A stretch of 64,000 bases of DNA, taken from the NCBI GenBank assembly GCA_949297765.1, contig CASFTV010000001.1, forward strand, positions 248,001 to 312,000, read 5' to 3'. Of the stretch, positions 1 to 8,002 are shown one piece after another. Source of the stretch: an uncultured bacterium. Its GTDB lineage: Bacteria; Verrucomicrobiota; Lentisphaeria; Victivallales; UBA1829. Numbering within the stretch: position 1 is the first letter of the stretch; each line of letters begins with the position of its first letter. The position numbers and the translations under genes are program-made. The notes below the pieces were generated by a model. That model was not told where the DNA came from and did not search any database. It was given only the letters and a program-made list of their open reading frames with translations.

Positions 1-1
1 C

Positions 2-1216
2 ACGTCGAAAATTGTCGGCGACCCCGCGTTCTATCGGGAACTGGAGCTTGCGCTCGCGGATTATCCGATTGATCTGATCTGTTTCAACAACGGACTGCAC
101 GGACTCGACTGTCCGGATGAATTCTACCGCAAGGGACTGGAGGATCTGGTGGAATTCCTGCGGATCAACACGCGGGCGCGTCTCTGCTGGAGGTCGTCGA
201 CGCCGATCACGCTTCGGGACCATCCGGAGACCCTGTCGCCGGATCTGAATCCGGTGGTTCTCCGCCGCAACCGGATCGCGGAAGAGATCATGAAACGCCT
301 CCATGTTCCCGTGGACGATCTTTATGCGCCGATGCTGAATCATCCGGAATACCGTTCGCCGGATGGGTTCCATTATGCGGCGGCGGGAATTGAGGCGCAG
401 GCCGACCATGTCGCGGAGACGTTGAAAAAACTGCTTGCCGCCCGGACTCTGCCGCTAGAGATCAACGGATTCAAAACGGACTATCCCGGATTTGTTTCGG
501 ACTGGTGCGGATATGAGTGTCTTAACTTTCATCTGGAAGGAATCCCCTGCCGTCTGGTGAAGCCGAATACAACGCCCGATCCGCAGAAGCGCTGGTACTG
601 GCGCGCCCGCTTTTTCGGAGCGTTTCCGGATGCCGACTGGGCTATGCTGGATCTCGGATGGTATGTGGCTCATATCGACATCAACGAACTCTATGGATCG
701 CCGGAATCGAACCGGCGCTTTGATCTCCTTTACGACTTTCTGACCTCCATCGGATTCTGCAGAAAATGCGTTCCGGTCGGATACAGCCGCGGCGGACTGG
801 ATGTTTACAGCTGGGCGGCGAAGCATCCGGAGAGGGTGAGCTGTCTCTATCTGGACAATCCGGTCTGCGATTTCAAAAGCTGGCCGGGCGGGAAGGGGAG
901 CGGTCCGGGATCCGCGGAAGGATGGAAAAACTGCCTCAAAGCATGGAATTTCTCAGAGAAAGAGGCAATGGCCTATCCGGGAAATCCGGTGGACAATCTC
1001 AAGGTCCTGGTGGAGGCGGGAGTGCCGATCCTCCATCTCTGCAGTGATGCGGACGAGGTTGTTCCGGCGGAAGAGAACACCATGCTGCTTGAAAAGCGCA
1101 TCAAAGAGCTGGGCGGATCCATCGAGGTGATCTATCGTCACGGGGCAAAGCATCATCCGCACTGTCTGAAGGATCCGCAGCCGATTGTGGATTTTGTTCT
1201 GAAGCACTCGAAATAA
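2..1216 (+). CDS. SGNH hydrolase / alpha-beta hydrolase fusion (5' partial)
   Basis: The frame is open from the window edge, so the N-terminus is missing. The first ~140 visible codons are the end of an SGNH (GDSL-type) esterase domain: an FNNGLHGL block, and a DGFHY block carrying the Asp-His pair of block V. A second, complete hydrolase domain follows. It has a nucleophile elbow GYSRGG, a candidate acid in CSDADEVVP and a candidate His near AKHHPH, the order expected for an alpha/beta hydrolase. The two esterase folds would therefore sit in one chain, perhaps deacetylating or de-esterifying a plant or host polysaccharide; the substrate is not visible. The first in-frame ATG (149) lies inside the SGNH domain and is not the start. 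The stop is followed by a short A-rich gap and a convergent gene. Confidence 0.8.
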   Translation, partial: TSKIVGDPAFYRELELALADYPIDLICFNNGLHGLDCPDEFYRKGLEDLVEFLRINTRARLCWRSSTPITLRDHPETLSPDLNPVVLRRNRIAEEIMKRLHVPVDDLYAPMLNHPEYRSPDGFHYAAAGIEAQADHVAETLKKLLAARTLPLEINGFKTDYPGFVSDWCGYECLNFHLEGIPCRLVKPNTTPDPQKRWYWRARFFGAFPDADWAMLDLGWYVAHIDINELYGSPESNRRFDLLYDFLTSIGFCRKCVPVGYSRGGLDVYSWAAKHPERVSCLYLDNPVCDFKSWPGGKGSGPGSAEGWKNCLKAWNFSEKEAMAYPGNPVDNLKVLVEAGVPILHLCSDADEVVPAEENTMLLEKRIKELGGSIEVIYRHGAKHHPHCLKDPQPIVDFVLKHSK

Positions 1217-1238
1217 AAAAAAGAGTCCATCCGGGCGG

Positions 1239-1634
1239 TCAGAAGAGATCCGGTGTGTGGGGAATGGAATCCATTCCTTCGGAGTGTTCGCGGATCCACC
1301 GCATGAGAATGTCGAGGATATGCCGGATTTCCTCTTCGGTCAGGGGGCGTCCCGGAGGGATTCCGTGCCATTTCCGCAGACAGCTCCGGCAGCAGCAGCC
1401 GGTCGCATGCTGAGCGGGAAAACAGGGATGTCCGCGCATGGGGGTCTGCTTTCCGTCGTTTTTCGGATGGGCGGGGGCGAGACGCTGCCGGATCAGATTT
1501 TCGCACTGCAGGCGGATTGTGCTGAATCCATGTTCCGCAAGGGAGCGCAGTTCCGTTTCATTCAGACGGAAGCGGGAACGGAATTTCGATCCCGCCAGAC
1601 GGTGTTTCAGACGATTCCATTCGGCGTCCGTCAT
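1239..1634 (-). CDS. DUF4186 family protein
   Basis: A 131-residue protein that I recognise as DUF4186 from its conserved core: LAGSKFRSRF near the N-terminus, RRLAP-like and PKNDGKQTPMRGHP in the middle, then HATGCCCRSCLRKWHGIPPGR and a final DILMRWI helix. The Cys cluster (CCC..C) and the conserved His residues suggest metal binding, but the family has no established function. The start ATG overlaps the stop of the upstream MATE gene (ATGA), which points to translational coupling. A longer in-frame extension into the MATE gene is possible but would lack a ribosome site. Confidence 0.8.
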   Translation of the reverse strand: MTDAEWNRLKHRLAGSKFRSRFRLNETELRSLAEHGFSTIRLQCENLIRQRLAPAHPKNDGKQTPMRGHPCFPAQHATGCCCRSCLRKWHGIPPGRPLTEEEIRHILDILMRWIREHSEGMDSIPHTPDLF

Positions 1635-2986
1635 GCTTCCGCCCTGGTCAGTTTCTTGATCCAGGTATAGGAGTGGACCTTGATGAAGGCCGGGATGCAT
1701 TTGAACACCTGATCGCTGTTGAGCGCGATCATGACGGCAACCGGATTCCAGTGCCAGACGAACGCTCCCAGCGCGGAGACCGGAAGAACGATTCCCCAGA
1801 TGCTGATGATGTCGAGAAACATGATGAAGCGGGTGTCTCCGCCTCCGCTGATGATCCCGCCGTTGGTCGGCATCTGATACGATGTCCCGATTCCCGTAAT
1901 GCTGAGGATCAGAAGAAAGTCGTAGCACAATGCGAGCGTTTCCGGCGAAAGATTGTACAGTCGGAGAAACGGCGTGCGGAGAAGAAAAATCGACAATCCG
2001 AGGAGAACTCCGAGCGAGATGAAAATCACCTGCAGGGTCTGAGCATAATCCTTCACTCTGTCGATCTGTCCTTCCCCGATGGCCTTGCCGATCATGATGG
2101 AGGCTGCGGAACAGGCTCCGAGCATGGCCACTTTCAACGTCAGATACAGTGCGTTCGCGGCGCTGTTCGCGGCAATCGCGATGGAATCGAGATGTCCGAG
2201 AATCATCGTCTGAGCGGCGGTCGAGAGGCCCCAGAGGACCGAAACCAGAATCAGCGGCGAGGAAACCCGGATGAAATCCCGCAGCAATGTCCGGTCAAAA
2301 TGCAGATACGAGATCAGACGCAGTTTCAGTGCGCTTCCTTTGATCCGCAGGAAAATCAGAACCGTAATCAGTTCCAGAATCCGGGCGATGAGCGTTCCGA
2401 TTCCCGCACCCCGGATTCCCATCTCCGGAAATCCGAAACGGCCGAAGATCAGTACAAAGTTGATGCAGAAATTGGCAGCAAGACCCACCAGCGCCACATA
2501 GAGCGAAATCCGGACAATTTCCACGGCGCGCAGAGTCTCCGTCAGAATCACACTTGCGGCAAAGAACAGAAAAGAGTAGCGGATCGTTTCCAGATACTTC
2601 ATTCCTTCCGCGATGATTTCCGAATCGTAGGTGAAAAGCTGCAGCAGAGGACGCGGAAACAGGAGCGTTGCTGTAAACAGAAGGAGTCCGGCGGAAAGTC
2701 CGAACCCCATGGCGATCGCGGAAAGACGGCGGATCGGCCGTGTCCGTTTCTGTCCCCAGTACTGCGTTCCGAGAATCACCAGTCCGTTGCCGATGCCCAT
2801 AACGGCCTGCTGAAGCACAAATTGAAGATGATTCACCGCCGTCGCTCCCGCCAGCGCGCTTTCATGATAGGATCCCAGCATGATATTGTCGGTCAGGTTG
2901 ACCGCGAAACGGATGATGTTCTGGAAAACCAGAATCATGAAAAAATAAAAAAACGTCCTGTAAAAAGTTTTGTCGCGCAGAATCAT
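1631..2986 (-). CDS. MATE family efflux transporter
   Basis: A 451-residue polytopic inner-membrane protein with about twelve hydrophobic segments and two similar halves, the usual MATE size. Family signatures include an N-terminal NLTDNIMLGSY-like helix and the AGATAVNHLQF segment, then VMGIGNGLVILGTQYWGQ, and in the second half AANSAANALY. Such proteins exchange Na+ or H+ for organic cations or metabolites. The substrate cannot be told from sequence. The gene lies downstream of ilvC but is separated by a strong terminator, so it probably has its own promoter in the short gap. It overlaps the DUF4186 start by four bases. Confidence 0.9.
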   Translation of the reverse strand: MILRDKTFYRTFFYFFMILVFQNIIRFAVNLTDNIMLGSYHESALAGATAVNHLQFVLQQAVMGIGNGLVILGTQYWGQKRTRPIRRLSAIAMGFGLSAGLLLFTATLLFPRPLLQLFTYDSEIIAEGMKYLETIRYSFLFFAASVILTETLRAVEIVRISLYVALVGLAANFCINFVLIFGRFGFPEMGIRGAGIGTLIARILELITVLIFLRIKGSALKLRLISYLHFDRTLLRDFIRVSSPLILVSVLWGLSTAAQTMILGHLDSIAIAANSAANALYLTLKVAMLGACSAASIMIGKAIGEGQIDRVKDYAQTLQVIFISLGVLLGLSIFLLRTPFLRLYNLSPETLALCYDFLLILSITGIGTSYQMPTNGGIISGGGDTRFIMFLDIISIWGIVLPVSALGAFVWHWNPVAVMIALNSDQVFKCIPAFIKVHSYTWIKKLTRAEA

Positions 2987-3018
2987 CGGAAAATCTTGAA
3001 GAAGTGAATTGGAAGAAA

Positions 3019-3045
3019 AAGGCTGGCACCGGAAGTGCCAGCCTT
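3019..3045 (-). terminator. Rho-independent terminator after ilvC
   Basis: A 9-bp perfect stem (3021-3029 with 3035-3043, GGCTGGCAC/GTGCCAGCC) and a 5-nt loop. On the minus strand it is followed by TTTTTC. It lies 33 bases after the ilvC stop and ends ilvC transcription before the MATE gene. Confidence 0.85.
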
Positions 3046-3075
3046 GAAAAGAACAAAAACCTTATGAAACGGTTT

Positions 3076-4068
3076 TTATTTCGTCTTGCGCTCGAAGAGA
3101 GCACGGATCTTTGCGCCGGTTGTTTCGGCGATGTGCTTGCCGAGTTCCTCGCGTTTGGCTTTGAGCAGTTCGCCCTTGCCTTCGCGGATCATCTTCAGGA
3201 ACTCTTTTGCGAATTCGCCGGACTCGATGCGCTTCAGGGACTCTTTCATGCGCTCCTTGACATCCGGAGTGATGATTCTCGGGCCGTTGAAGTATTCACC
3301 GAATTCCGCGGTGTTCGAGATGACCTTGTTCATCTTCTGGATGCCGCCTTCATAGACGAGGTCAACGATCAGTTTGAGTTCATGGATGCACTCGAAGTAG
3401 GCCATTTCCGGCGGATAGCCCGCCTCGACCAGAACTTCAAAGCCGTATTTCATCAGATCGACACAACCGCCGCAGAGAACGTTCTGTTCGCCGAACAGAT
3501 CCTCGTAGGTTTCCTGTTCGAAGGTGCATTCCAGCACGCCGGCGCGGGTGAATCCCATCGCCTTCGCCATGGCGAGAGCGGTCTGAAGGGCTTTTCCGGA
3601 CGCATTCTGCTTGACCGCGACGAGTCCCGGAACACCGAATCCTGCGCAGAAGGCTTTGCGCTCTTCCGTGGCGGGGCTTTTCGGCGCAACCATGATCACA
3701 TCGACACCGGCCGGCGGAACGATTTCGCCGAACACAATGTTGAATCCATGGGAGCAGCTGAGGGTCTTGCCCGGTTTCATGTGCTGGGCAATATCGCTCT
3801 TGTAAATCGGTCCATGATATTCATCGGGAAGAAGAAGATGGACAATATCCGCTTTTTCCGCCGCTTCCGAGAAGGACATCACCTGGAAACCGTCGGCAAC
3901 CGCGCGTTCAAAGGAGGGTCCGGGTCTGGATCCGATAATCACATTGACACCGGAATCTCTCATGCAGAGCGCCTGGGCGGATCCCTGGCTGCCATAGCCG
4001 ATCACAGCTACGGTTTTACCGTTCAAAACCGATGCGTCAGCATCACTGTCGTGCAGGATTTTTACCAT
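3076..4068 (-). CDS. ilvC: Ketol-acid reductoisomerase (IlvC, class I)
   Basis: The second enzyme of valine/leucine/isoleucine synthesis: Mg2+-dependent isomerisation and NADPH reduction of acetolactate or acetohydroxybutyrate. The 330 residues fit the short class I form. Visible landmarks are the nucleotide-binding GYGSQG (24-29), catalytic His107 in SHGFN, metal ligands Asp190/Glu194 in YEDLFGEQ, and the second pair Glu226/Glu230 in the C-terminal knotted domain. The start is supported by AAGGAG eight bases upstream. No ilvB/ilvN/leu genes are adjacent, so this is a stand-alone locus. A promoter-like site lies at 4114-4141 and a terminator follows the gene. Confidence 0.97.
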   Translation of the reverse strand: MVKILHDSDADASVLNGKTVAVIGYGSQGSAQALCMRDSGVNVIIGSRPGPSFERAVADGFQVMSFSEAAEKADIVHLLLPDEYHGPIYKSDIAQHMKPGKTLSCSHGFNIVFGEIVPPAGVDVIMVAPKSPATEERKAFCAGFGVPGLVAVKQNASGKALQTALAMAKAMGFTRAGVLECTFEQETYEDLFGEQNVLCGGCVDLMKYGFEVLVEAGYPPEMAYFECIHELKLIVDLVYEGGIQKMNKVISNTAEFGEYFNGPRIITPDVKERMKESLKRIESGEFAKEFLKMIREGKGELLKAKREELGKHIAETTGAKIRALFERKTK

Positions 4069-4113
4069 TTTACCAATTCTCCTTAAATTATGAAGTGGTG
4101 TTAATGTTCCATA

Positions 4114-4141
4114 AAGATAGCATTTCTTTTGTTTTTTTCAA
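4114..4141 (-). promoter_or_regulatory. Likely ilvC promoter
   Basis: TTGAAA and TATCTT separated by 16 bases, read on the minus strand, about 45 bases upstream of the ilvC start in the gap after the DUF302 gene. Judged by eye only. Confidence 0.45.
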
Positions 4142-4162
4142 CCGGAGGGATGCAAAAGAGGA

Positions 4163-4654
4163 TCATTTTGCCGATTTTTCGACGATTCTTTCCAGAATTG
4201 CCCGCTGATCCGGTTCCAGATTCCGCGGGAACAGAAGCGACGCCGTTCCGCCGAGCAGACGTCCCATCAGCGGAAGATTCAGTTTTGCGGCATAGATTTT
4301 CCCGTCGCTTTTGGTGTAGAATGCGATTCCGCACGGGAGGATCGCGGCGATTTTCCGTTCGGATTCGTTCCGGATCAGCTCTCCCGCATAGTTCGGATTG
4401 CAGAAGCGGAATGTCTGGAGCTGACTGCCGTCGGAGGGGCGGGGAAGGGCGCATCCGGCGGACGTCGCCGACCATCCCTCCAGAGTCCGGGCAGCGGCCG
4501 GAACATTTGCCGCGACCGTGCCGAAATCCGCCGAACCAAGTTCGTATTCCTGAATCAGGCCGCCGCGCAGATAAAGAATTCCCGCCAGCAGCGTCGCCGC
4601 AATTCCGATCAGAATGCCGACTCCCAGACAGAGGAGCTCCTTCCCGTTTTTCAT
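4163..4654 (-). CDS. Membrane-anchored DUF302 protein
   Basis: 163 residues. The first ~30 form one transmembrane helix (LCLGVGILIGIAATLLAGIL), so the rest is probably extracytoplasmic. The C-terminal part matches the DUF302 (TT1751-like) pattern: FCNPNYAGELIRNES, then AAILPCGIAFYTKSDGK followed by an AKLN strand. The biochemical role of DUF302 is not established. The start is 14 bases downstream of purQ, so it is almost certainly co-transcribed with it, although no functional link to purine synthesis is apparent. Confidence 0.7.
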   Translation of the reverse strand: MKNGKELLCLGVGILIGIAATLLAGILYLRGGLIQEYELGSADFGTVAANVPAAARTLEGWSATSAGCALPRPSDGSQLQTFRFCNPNYAGELIRNESERKIAAILPCGIAFYTKSDGKIYAAKLNLPLMGRLLGGTASLLFPRNLEPDQRAILERIVEKSAK

Positions 4655-4668
4655 GCGGAAGTCCCTCC

Positions 4669-5472
4669 TCAGAGGTTGGCCTTCACATAGTCAACCGCGT
4701 TGGTGAAGAGAATCATTCCTTCGCCTTTGTCCGGCAGTTTTCCCAGAAGTTTCTGAGTCTGCCAGTCGGGCGCGTTGTAGGGAGAGAGGAAGGCTTCCGG
4801 ATGCGGCATCAGACCGAAAACCCGTCCGGTGGGATCACAGATCCCTGCGATGTCATTGATGGATCCGTTCGGGTTGTCGGGGAATCCGTTCGGTTTGTTT
4901 CCCGCCTCGTCGGTATAGCGGAGGGCGACCAGGTTTTCCTTTTCGATTTTGTCGATCATTTCCGGAGAGGCGGCAAATTTGCCTTCCCCGTGACGGATCG
5001 GCATGCGGATCCGGTCGATTCCCCGGGTGAAGACGCATTTGCACGCCGGATTCGCCTTCATCGTAATCCATGCGTCGCGGAAGACGCCGGAGTCATTGTG
5101 GGCGAGGGCGGCCTGCTGGGTGAAGCGTCCGCCCTCAAGCGCCGGGACGAGCCCGAGACGGGTCAGCGTCTGGAATCCGTTGCAGATCCCGATAATCAGT
5201 TTTCCGGAATCAATGAAGTTGTTCAGCTCCTCTTTGAGCTTGAATTTGATCTTGTTGGCAAACACGGTGCCGGACCCCAGATGATCGCCGAAAGAGAATC
5301 CGCCGATAAAGGCGAGAATCTGGAAAGGCTCCATCGTCGCCTTGCCGGAGAGAAGATCGTTGATATGGATGAGAGAGGCCTTTGCTCCGGCCGCGTTGAA
5401 CGCCGCCGCCGTTTCCTTTTCGCAGTTCAGGCCGACTCCGGTGATGATCAGTGCTTTGACATCGTTTGGCAT
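4669..5472 (-). CDS. purQ: Phosphoribosylformylglycinamidine synthase, glutaminase subunit
   Basis: A class I glutamine amidotransferase that feeds NH3 to PurL in the fourth step of purine synthesis. The catalytic triad is readable: Cys97 in GICNGFQ, and His224 and Glu226 in MPHPEAF. At 267 residues it is longer than the ~225-residue Bacillus-type PurQ and resembles the longer form used with split PurL in some phyla. GGFSFGDHLGSG is the oxyanion/PurQ signature. AAGGAG precedes the ATG by about ten bases, and a promoter-like site lies at 5502-5530. purL and purS are not in the window. Confidence 0.93.
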   Translation of the reverse strand: MPNDVKALIITGVGLNCEKETAAAFNAAGAKASLIHINDLLSGKATMEPFQILAFIGGFSFGDHLGSGTVFANKIKFKLKEELNNFIDSGKLIIGICNGFQTLTRLGLVPALEGGRFTQQAALAHNDSGVFRDAWITMKANPACKCVFTRGIDRIRMPIRHGEGKFAASPEMIDKIEKENLVALRYTDEAGNKPNGFPDNPNGSINDIAGICDPTGRVFGLMPHPEAFLSPYNAPDWQTQKLLGKLPDKGEGMILFTNAVDYVKANL

Positions 5473-5501
5473 AGTGTTTCCGCTCCTTGAATTGATCGTA
5501 T

Positions 5502-5530
5502 AAATTAGCCCGTTTCCGCGAAGAAATCAA
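5502..5530 (-). promoter_or_regulatory. Likely purQ promoter
   Basis: TTGATT, 17 bases, TAATTT on the minus strand, ending 30 bases before the purQ ATG. Confidence 0.5.
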
Positions 5531-5580
5531 ATCCGGAATGGAAAAATCCTGCAAGTTTCCGCGGCGTGCGGAAGGGGAGG

Positions 5581-6423
5581 TCAGCCGATGCGGCGGATCT
5601 CCCCCGGCGTGCGTCCGGTGGTGCGGCGGATGGTCCGGCAGAAATAGTTGACGTCATGAAATCCGGAAAGTTCCGCAATCCGGGTAAGCGGATGGGCGGT
5701 CTGTTTCAGCAGGGAGACCGCCTTCTGAAGCCGGAGCTGGCCCAGATAGGCGGACGGTGTCATATTGATTTTCCGGAGGAAGAGACGCCGGAGGGTTGAG
5801 CGGTCGATTTCCAGCCGTTCCGCCAGAGCGTTGATGTTCAGATCCGGATTGTGAAAATTTTCCCGGCAGATGCGGATCGCTTCCTGAAGCCGGCGGTTTT
5901 CCAGGGTCCCTTCGGCATTCATGCCGCCCGCCGCAGCGAGAATGGAGCAGATCAGAGCGACCATCTGTCTCCAGCAGAACGGCGTCAGCTCCTGCATCCG
6001 GTTCGAGAATTCGAGAAACAGTTCGTGCGGACACTCCCCCGCGAAAAACGGTACGGCCGGATAGTTGTAGGACCGCATGAAATTTTCCGCGAACGGTCCG
6101 TCGAATGCGATCCACCGGTATTCCCATTCGGAGGAAAGCGAGCGGAACACATGCTGTTCCTGTGGAAGACGGTAAAAGGCACAGCCTTCGCGGATCCGGT
6201 CCGGCTGCGCTCCCGGGAAGCGGACCATTTCGCCTTCCCCGCGGATGCACCAGAAAAACTGGACGAACGGTTTTACGCCGGAGGGGATCTCTTCCGAACT
6301 GTCGATTCCGCGCCGGAAGTGGCCGGTCGAACGAGGATAGACCGGCAGACCGAGTTTCGGAAACGAATCCAGTTCGGGACGGTGGAGAGAGGAGAGTACA
6401 AGCCGGTTTTCCTGTTTTTTCAT
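5581..6423 (-). CDS. AraC-family transcriptional regulator
   Basis: 280 residues. There is an N-terminal cupin-like sensing region without a recognisable ligand signature, and a C-terminal double helix-turn-helix (about residues 180-280) with NINALAERLEIDRSTLRRLF in the first HTH and RIAELSGFHDVNYFCRTI in the second. The MKKQENR start was chosen because AGGA precedes it by about six bases. An upstream ATG at 6588 would run through the divergent promoter. The gene is divergent from the GH4 alpha-galactosidase, which is probably its target; direct repeats suited to AraC binding lie between them. Confidence 0.9.
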   Translation of the reverse strand: MKKQENRLVLSSLHRPELDSFPKLGLPVYPRSTGHFRRGIDSSEEIPSGVKPFVQFFWCIRGEGEMVRFPGAQPDRIREGCAFYRLPQEQHVFRSLSSEWEYRWIAFDGPFAENFMRSYNYPAVPFFAGECPHELFLEFSNRMQELTPFCWRQMVALICSILAAAGGMNAEGTLENRRLQEAIRICRENFHNPDLNINALAERLEIDRSTLRRLFLRKINMTPSAYLGQLRLQKAVSLLKQTAHPLTRIAELSGFHDVNYFCRTIRRTTGRTPGEIRRIG

Positions 6424-6572
6424 GGGTCGTCCTGTTTTCTTTCTGAAATGCCTCAAAAATCCAGTAAAAGTTTCAAAAATCCATATTTCAAATTCATTCT
6501 TTCCGGGGTATACTATAACAGGACAAATCAAAAAGTCAATTTGTCCGAAACAATAAAAAAGGAGTCTGAGGT
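6424..6572. promoter_or_regulatory. AraC / GH4 divergent control region
   Basis: TCAAAAATCCA occurs twice in direct orientation (6453-6463 and 6473-6483), starts 20 bp apart, i.e. two helical turns, as AraC-type activators often require. A partial third copy follows near 6488. Downstream, a TATACT -10-like hexamer (6509-6514) has only a weak -35 (TTTCAA), fitting an activator-dependent promoter for the GH4 gene. An inverted repeat GGACAAAT...ATTTGTCC (6521-6528, 6539-6546) sits between the -10 and the GH4 ribosome site (AAAGGAG). Confidence 0.55.
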
Positions 6573-7928
6573 ATGGCAAGAATTGCAATCATCGGTGCGG
6601 GCGGGGTGATTTTCTCGCAGAATCTGATCAAGGACATTCTGCTGGATGAAACGCTTCGCAGGACATCCGAAGTTGTCCTGATGGACATTGATCCGGAACG
6701 GCTCAATCTCGCGGTCAAATTCGGAGAGATCATTTCCGGAAAACTGAATGTGGAGTTTCATCCTGTTGCGACCACGAATCTCCGGGAGGCGGTGACGGGG
6801 GCGGATTATGTGGTCACGATTTTCCGCTCCGGAACGATTGATCTGCAGGAGATCGAATATTCCATTCCGAAAAAATACGGCATGGATCAGGTGGTCGCCG
6901 ACTCCATGGGACCGGGCGGAATCTTCCGCGGCCTCCGGACCCTCAAGGATCTGTTTGAAGTGCTGGATACGATGGAGGAGGTCTGTCCGGGCGCGTATTT
7001 GCTGAACTACGTCAATCCGATGTCCATGAACACGATTGCTCTGAGCCGTCGTGCGAAAACGGTCAAGGTGATCGGTCTCTGCCACAGTGTCCGCGGAACC
7101 CTGCACACGCTTTCCAACTATCTCGGCATTGATTCGAAAACCGTGCGCTACTTTGCCGCGGGGGTCAACCATCAGGCGTTCATGCTTAAATTCGAGCAGA
7201 ACGGAGAAAATCTCTATCCGAAAATCCGCGCGCTGCTGAACAAGCCGGAGGTTTACAAGAAGGACAAGGTCCGGTTTGAAATTCTGCGCCACTTCGATTA
7301 TTTCCCGACGGAAAGTTCGGGTCACGGCTCCGAATACATTCCGTACATCCGCAAGCGCCAGGACCTGATCGACAAGTTCTGCTCCTGCGATTATCCGGAC
7401 ATCTCCGACGGCATCAACTGGGCCACGATGAGTGCGGGTGTCAGCGGTGCTTCCGTTCAGATCTGCCGCGGACTCCAGAAACGCAATCTCAAGCACATCG
7501 AGGAGTACCTGAACGGAACGCGTGAGATTGATCTTAAGAACAGCGAGGAGTACTGCATTGAAGTGATCGGCGCCATTGAGAAAAACGAGAACTTCTCCGC
7601 CAATCTGAACGTCATCAACAACGGACTCATTCCGACGCTTCCTCCGGGTGCTGCGGTCGAGGTTCCGTGCCTGGTGAACGGAGCGGGAATCTTCCCCTGC
7701 CGGATTGAGAACTATCCGGAACAGCTTGCCTCCCTGAACCGCGGCATGATCAATGCGCAGATTCTCGGAGCGGAAGGCGCGCTTGCCTGCGACCGTCACA
7801 AGATCTTCCAGGCGATCGCCTGCGATCCGCTGACCGCGGCAACGCTCGGACTCGATGAAATTCAGGCGATGACCAACGATTTGTTCGATGCCCTGAAAGA
7901 GTACATCGATCCCCGTTTCTCCAAATAA
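6573..7928 (+). CDS. melA: GH4 alpha-galactosidase (MelA-like)
   Basis: A cytoplasmic NAD+- and Mn2+-dependent glycosidase that works by a redox/elimination mechanism, 451 residues as usual for GH4. Landmarks are the Rossmann loop IGAGGVIF, VVADSMGPGGIFRGLRT (the MelA-type block), NYVNPM, and metal ligands Cys170-His171 in CHSVRGT and His200 in GVNHQAF. The CHSV and GINH/GVNH motifs favour alpha-galactosidase over 6-phospho-beta-glucosidase. A strong AAAGGAG lies upstream of the ATG. No dedicated transporter is adjacent, so the galactoside would enter by a system encoded elsewhere, possibly served by the orphan sugar-ABC ATPase at 58.3 kb. Confidence 0.9.
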   Translation: MARIAIIGAGGVIFSQNLIKDILLDETLRRTSEVVLMDIDPERLNLAVKFGEIISGKLNVEFHPVATTNLREAVTGADYVVTIFRSGTIDLQEIEYSIPKKYGMDQVVADSMGPGGIFRGLRTLKDLFEVLDTMEEVCPGAYLLNYVNPMSMNTIALSRRAKTVKVIGLCHSVRGTLHTLSNYLGIDSKTVRYFAAGVNHQAFMLKFEQNGENLYPKIRALLNKPEVYKKDKVRFEILRHFDYFPTESSGHGSEYIPYIRKRQDLIDKFCSCDYPDISDGINWATMSAGVSGASVQICRGLQKRNLKHIEEYLNGTREIDLKNSEEYCIEVIGAIEKNENFSANLNVINNGLIPTLPPGAAVEVPCLVNGAGIFPCRIENYPEQLASLNRGMINAQILGAEGALACDRHKIFQAIACDPLTAATLGLDEIQAMTNDLFDALKEYIDPRFSK

Positions 7929-7954
7929 CGGACCGGGATCTGTCCAAAAAAACG

Positions 7955-7991
7955 GCGGGGTGCGTCAGACATTCGGCGCACCCCGCTTTTT
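7955..7991 (+). terminator. Bidirectional terminator after GH4 gene
   Basis: A 10-bp GC-rich stem (7955-7964 with 7977-7986) followed by TTTTT. The minus strand also has a run of T after the stem, so it can serve the convergent giant hydrolase gene as well. Confidence 0.85.
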
Positions 7992-8002
7992 CTGTGCCGG
8001 GA

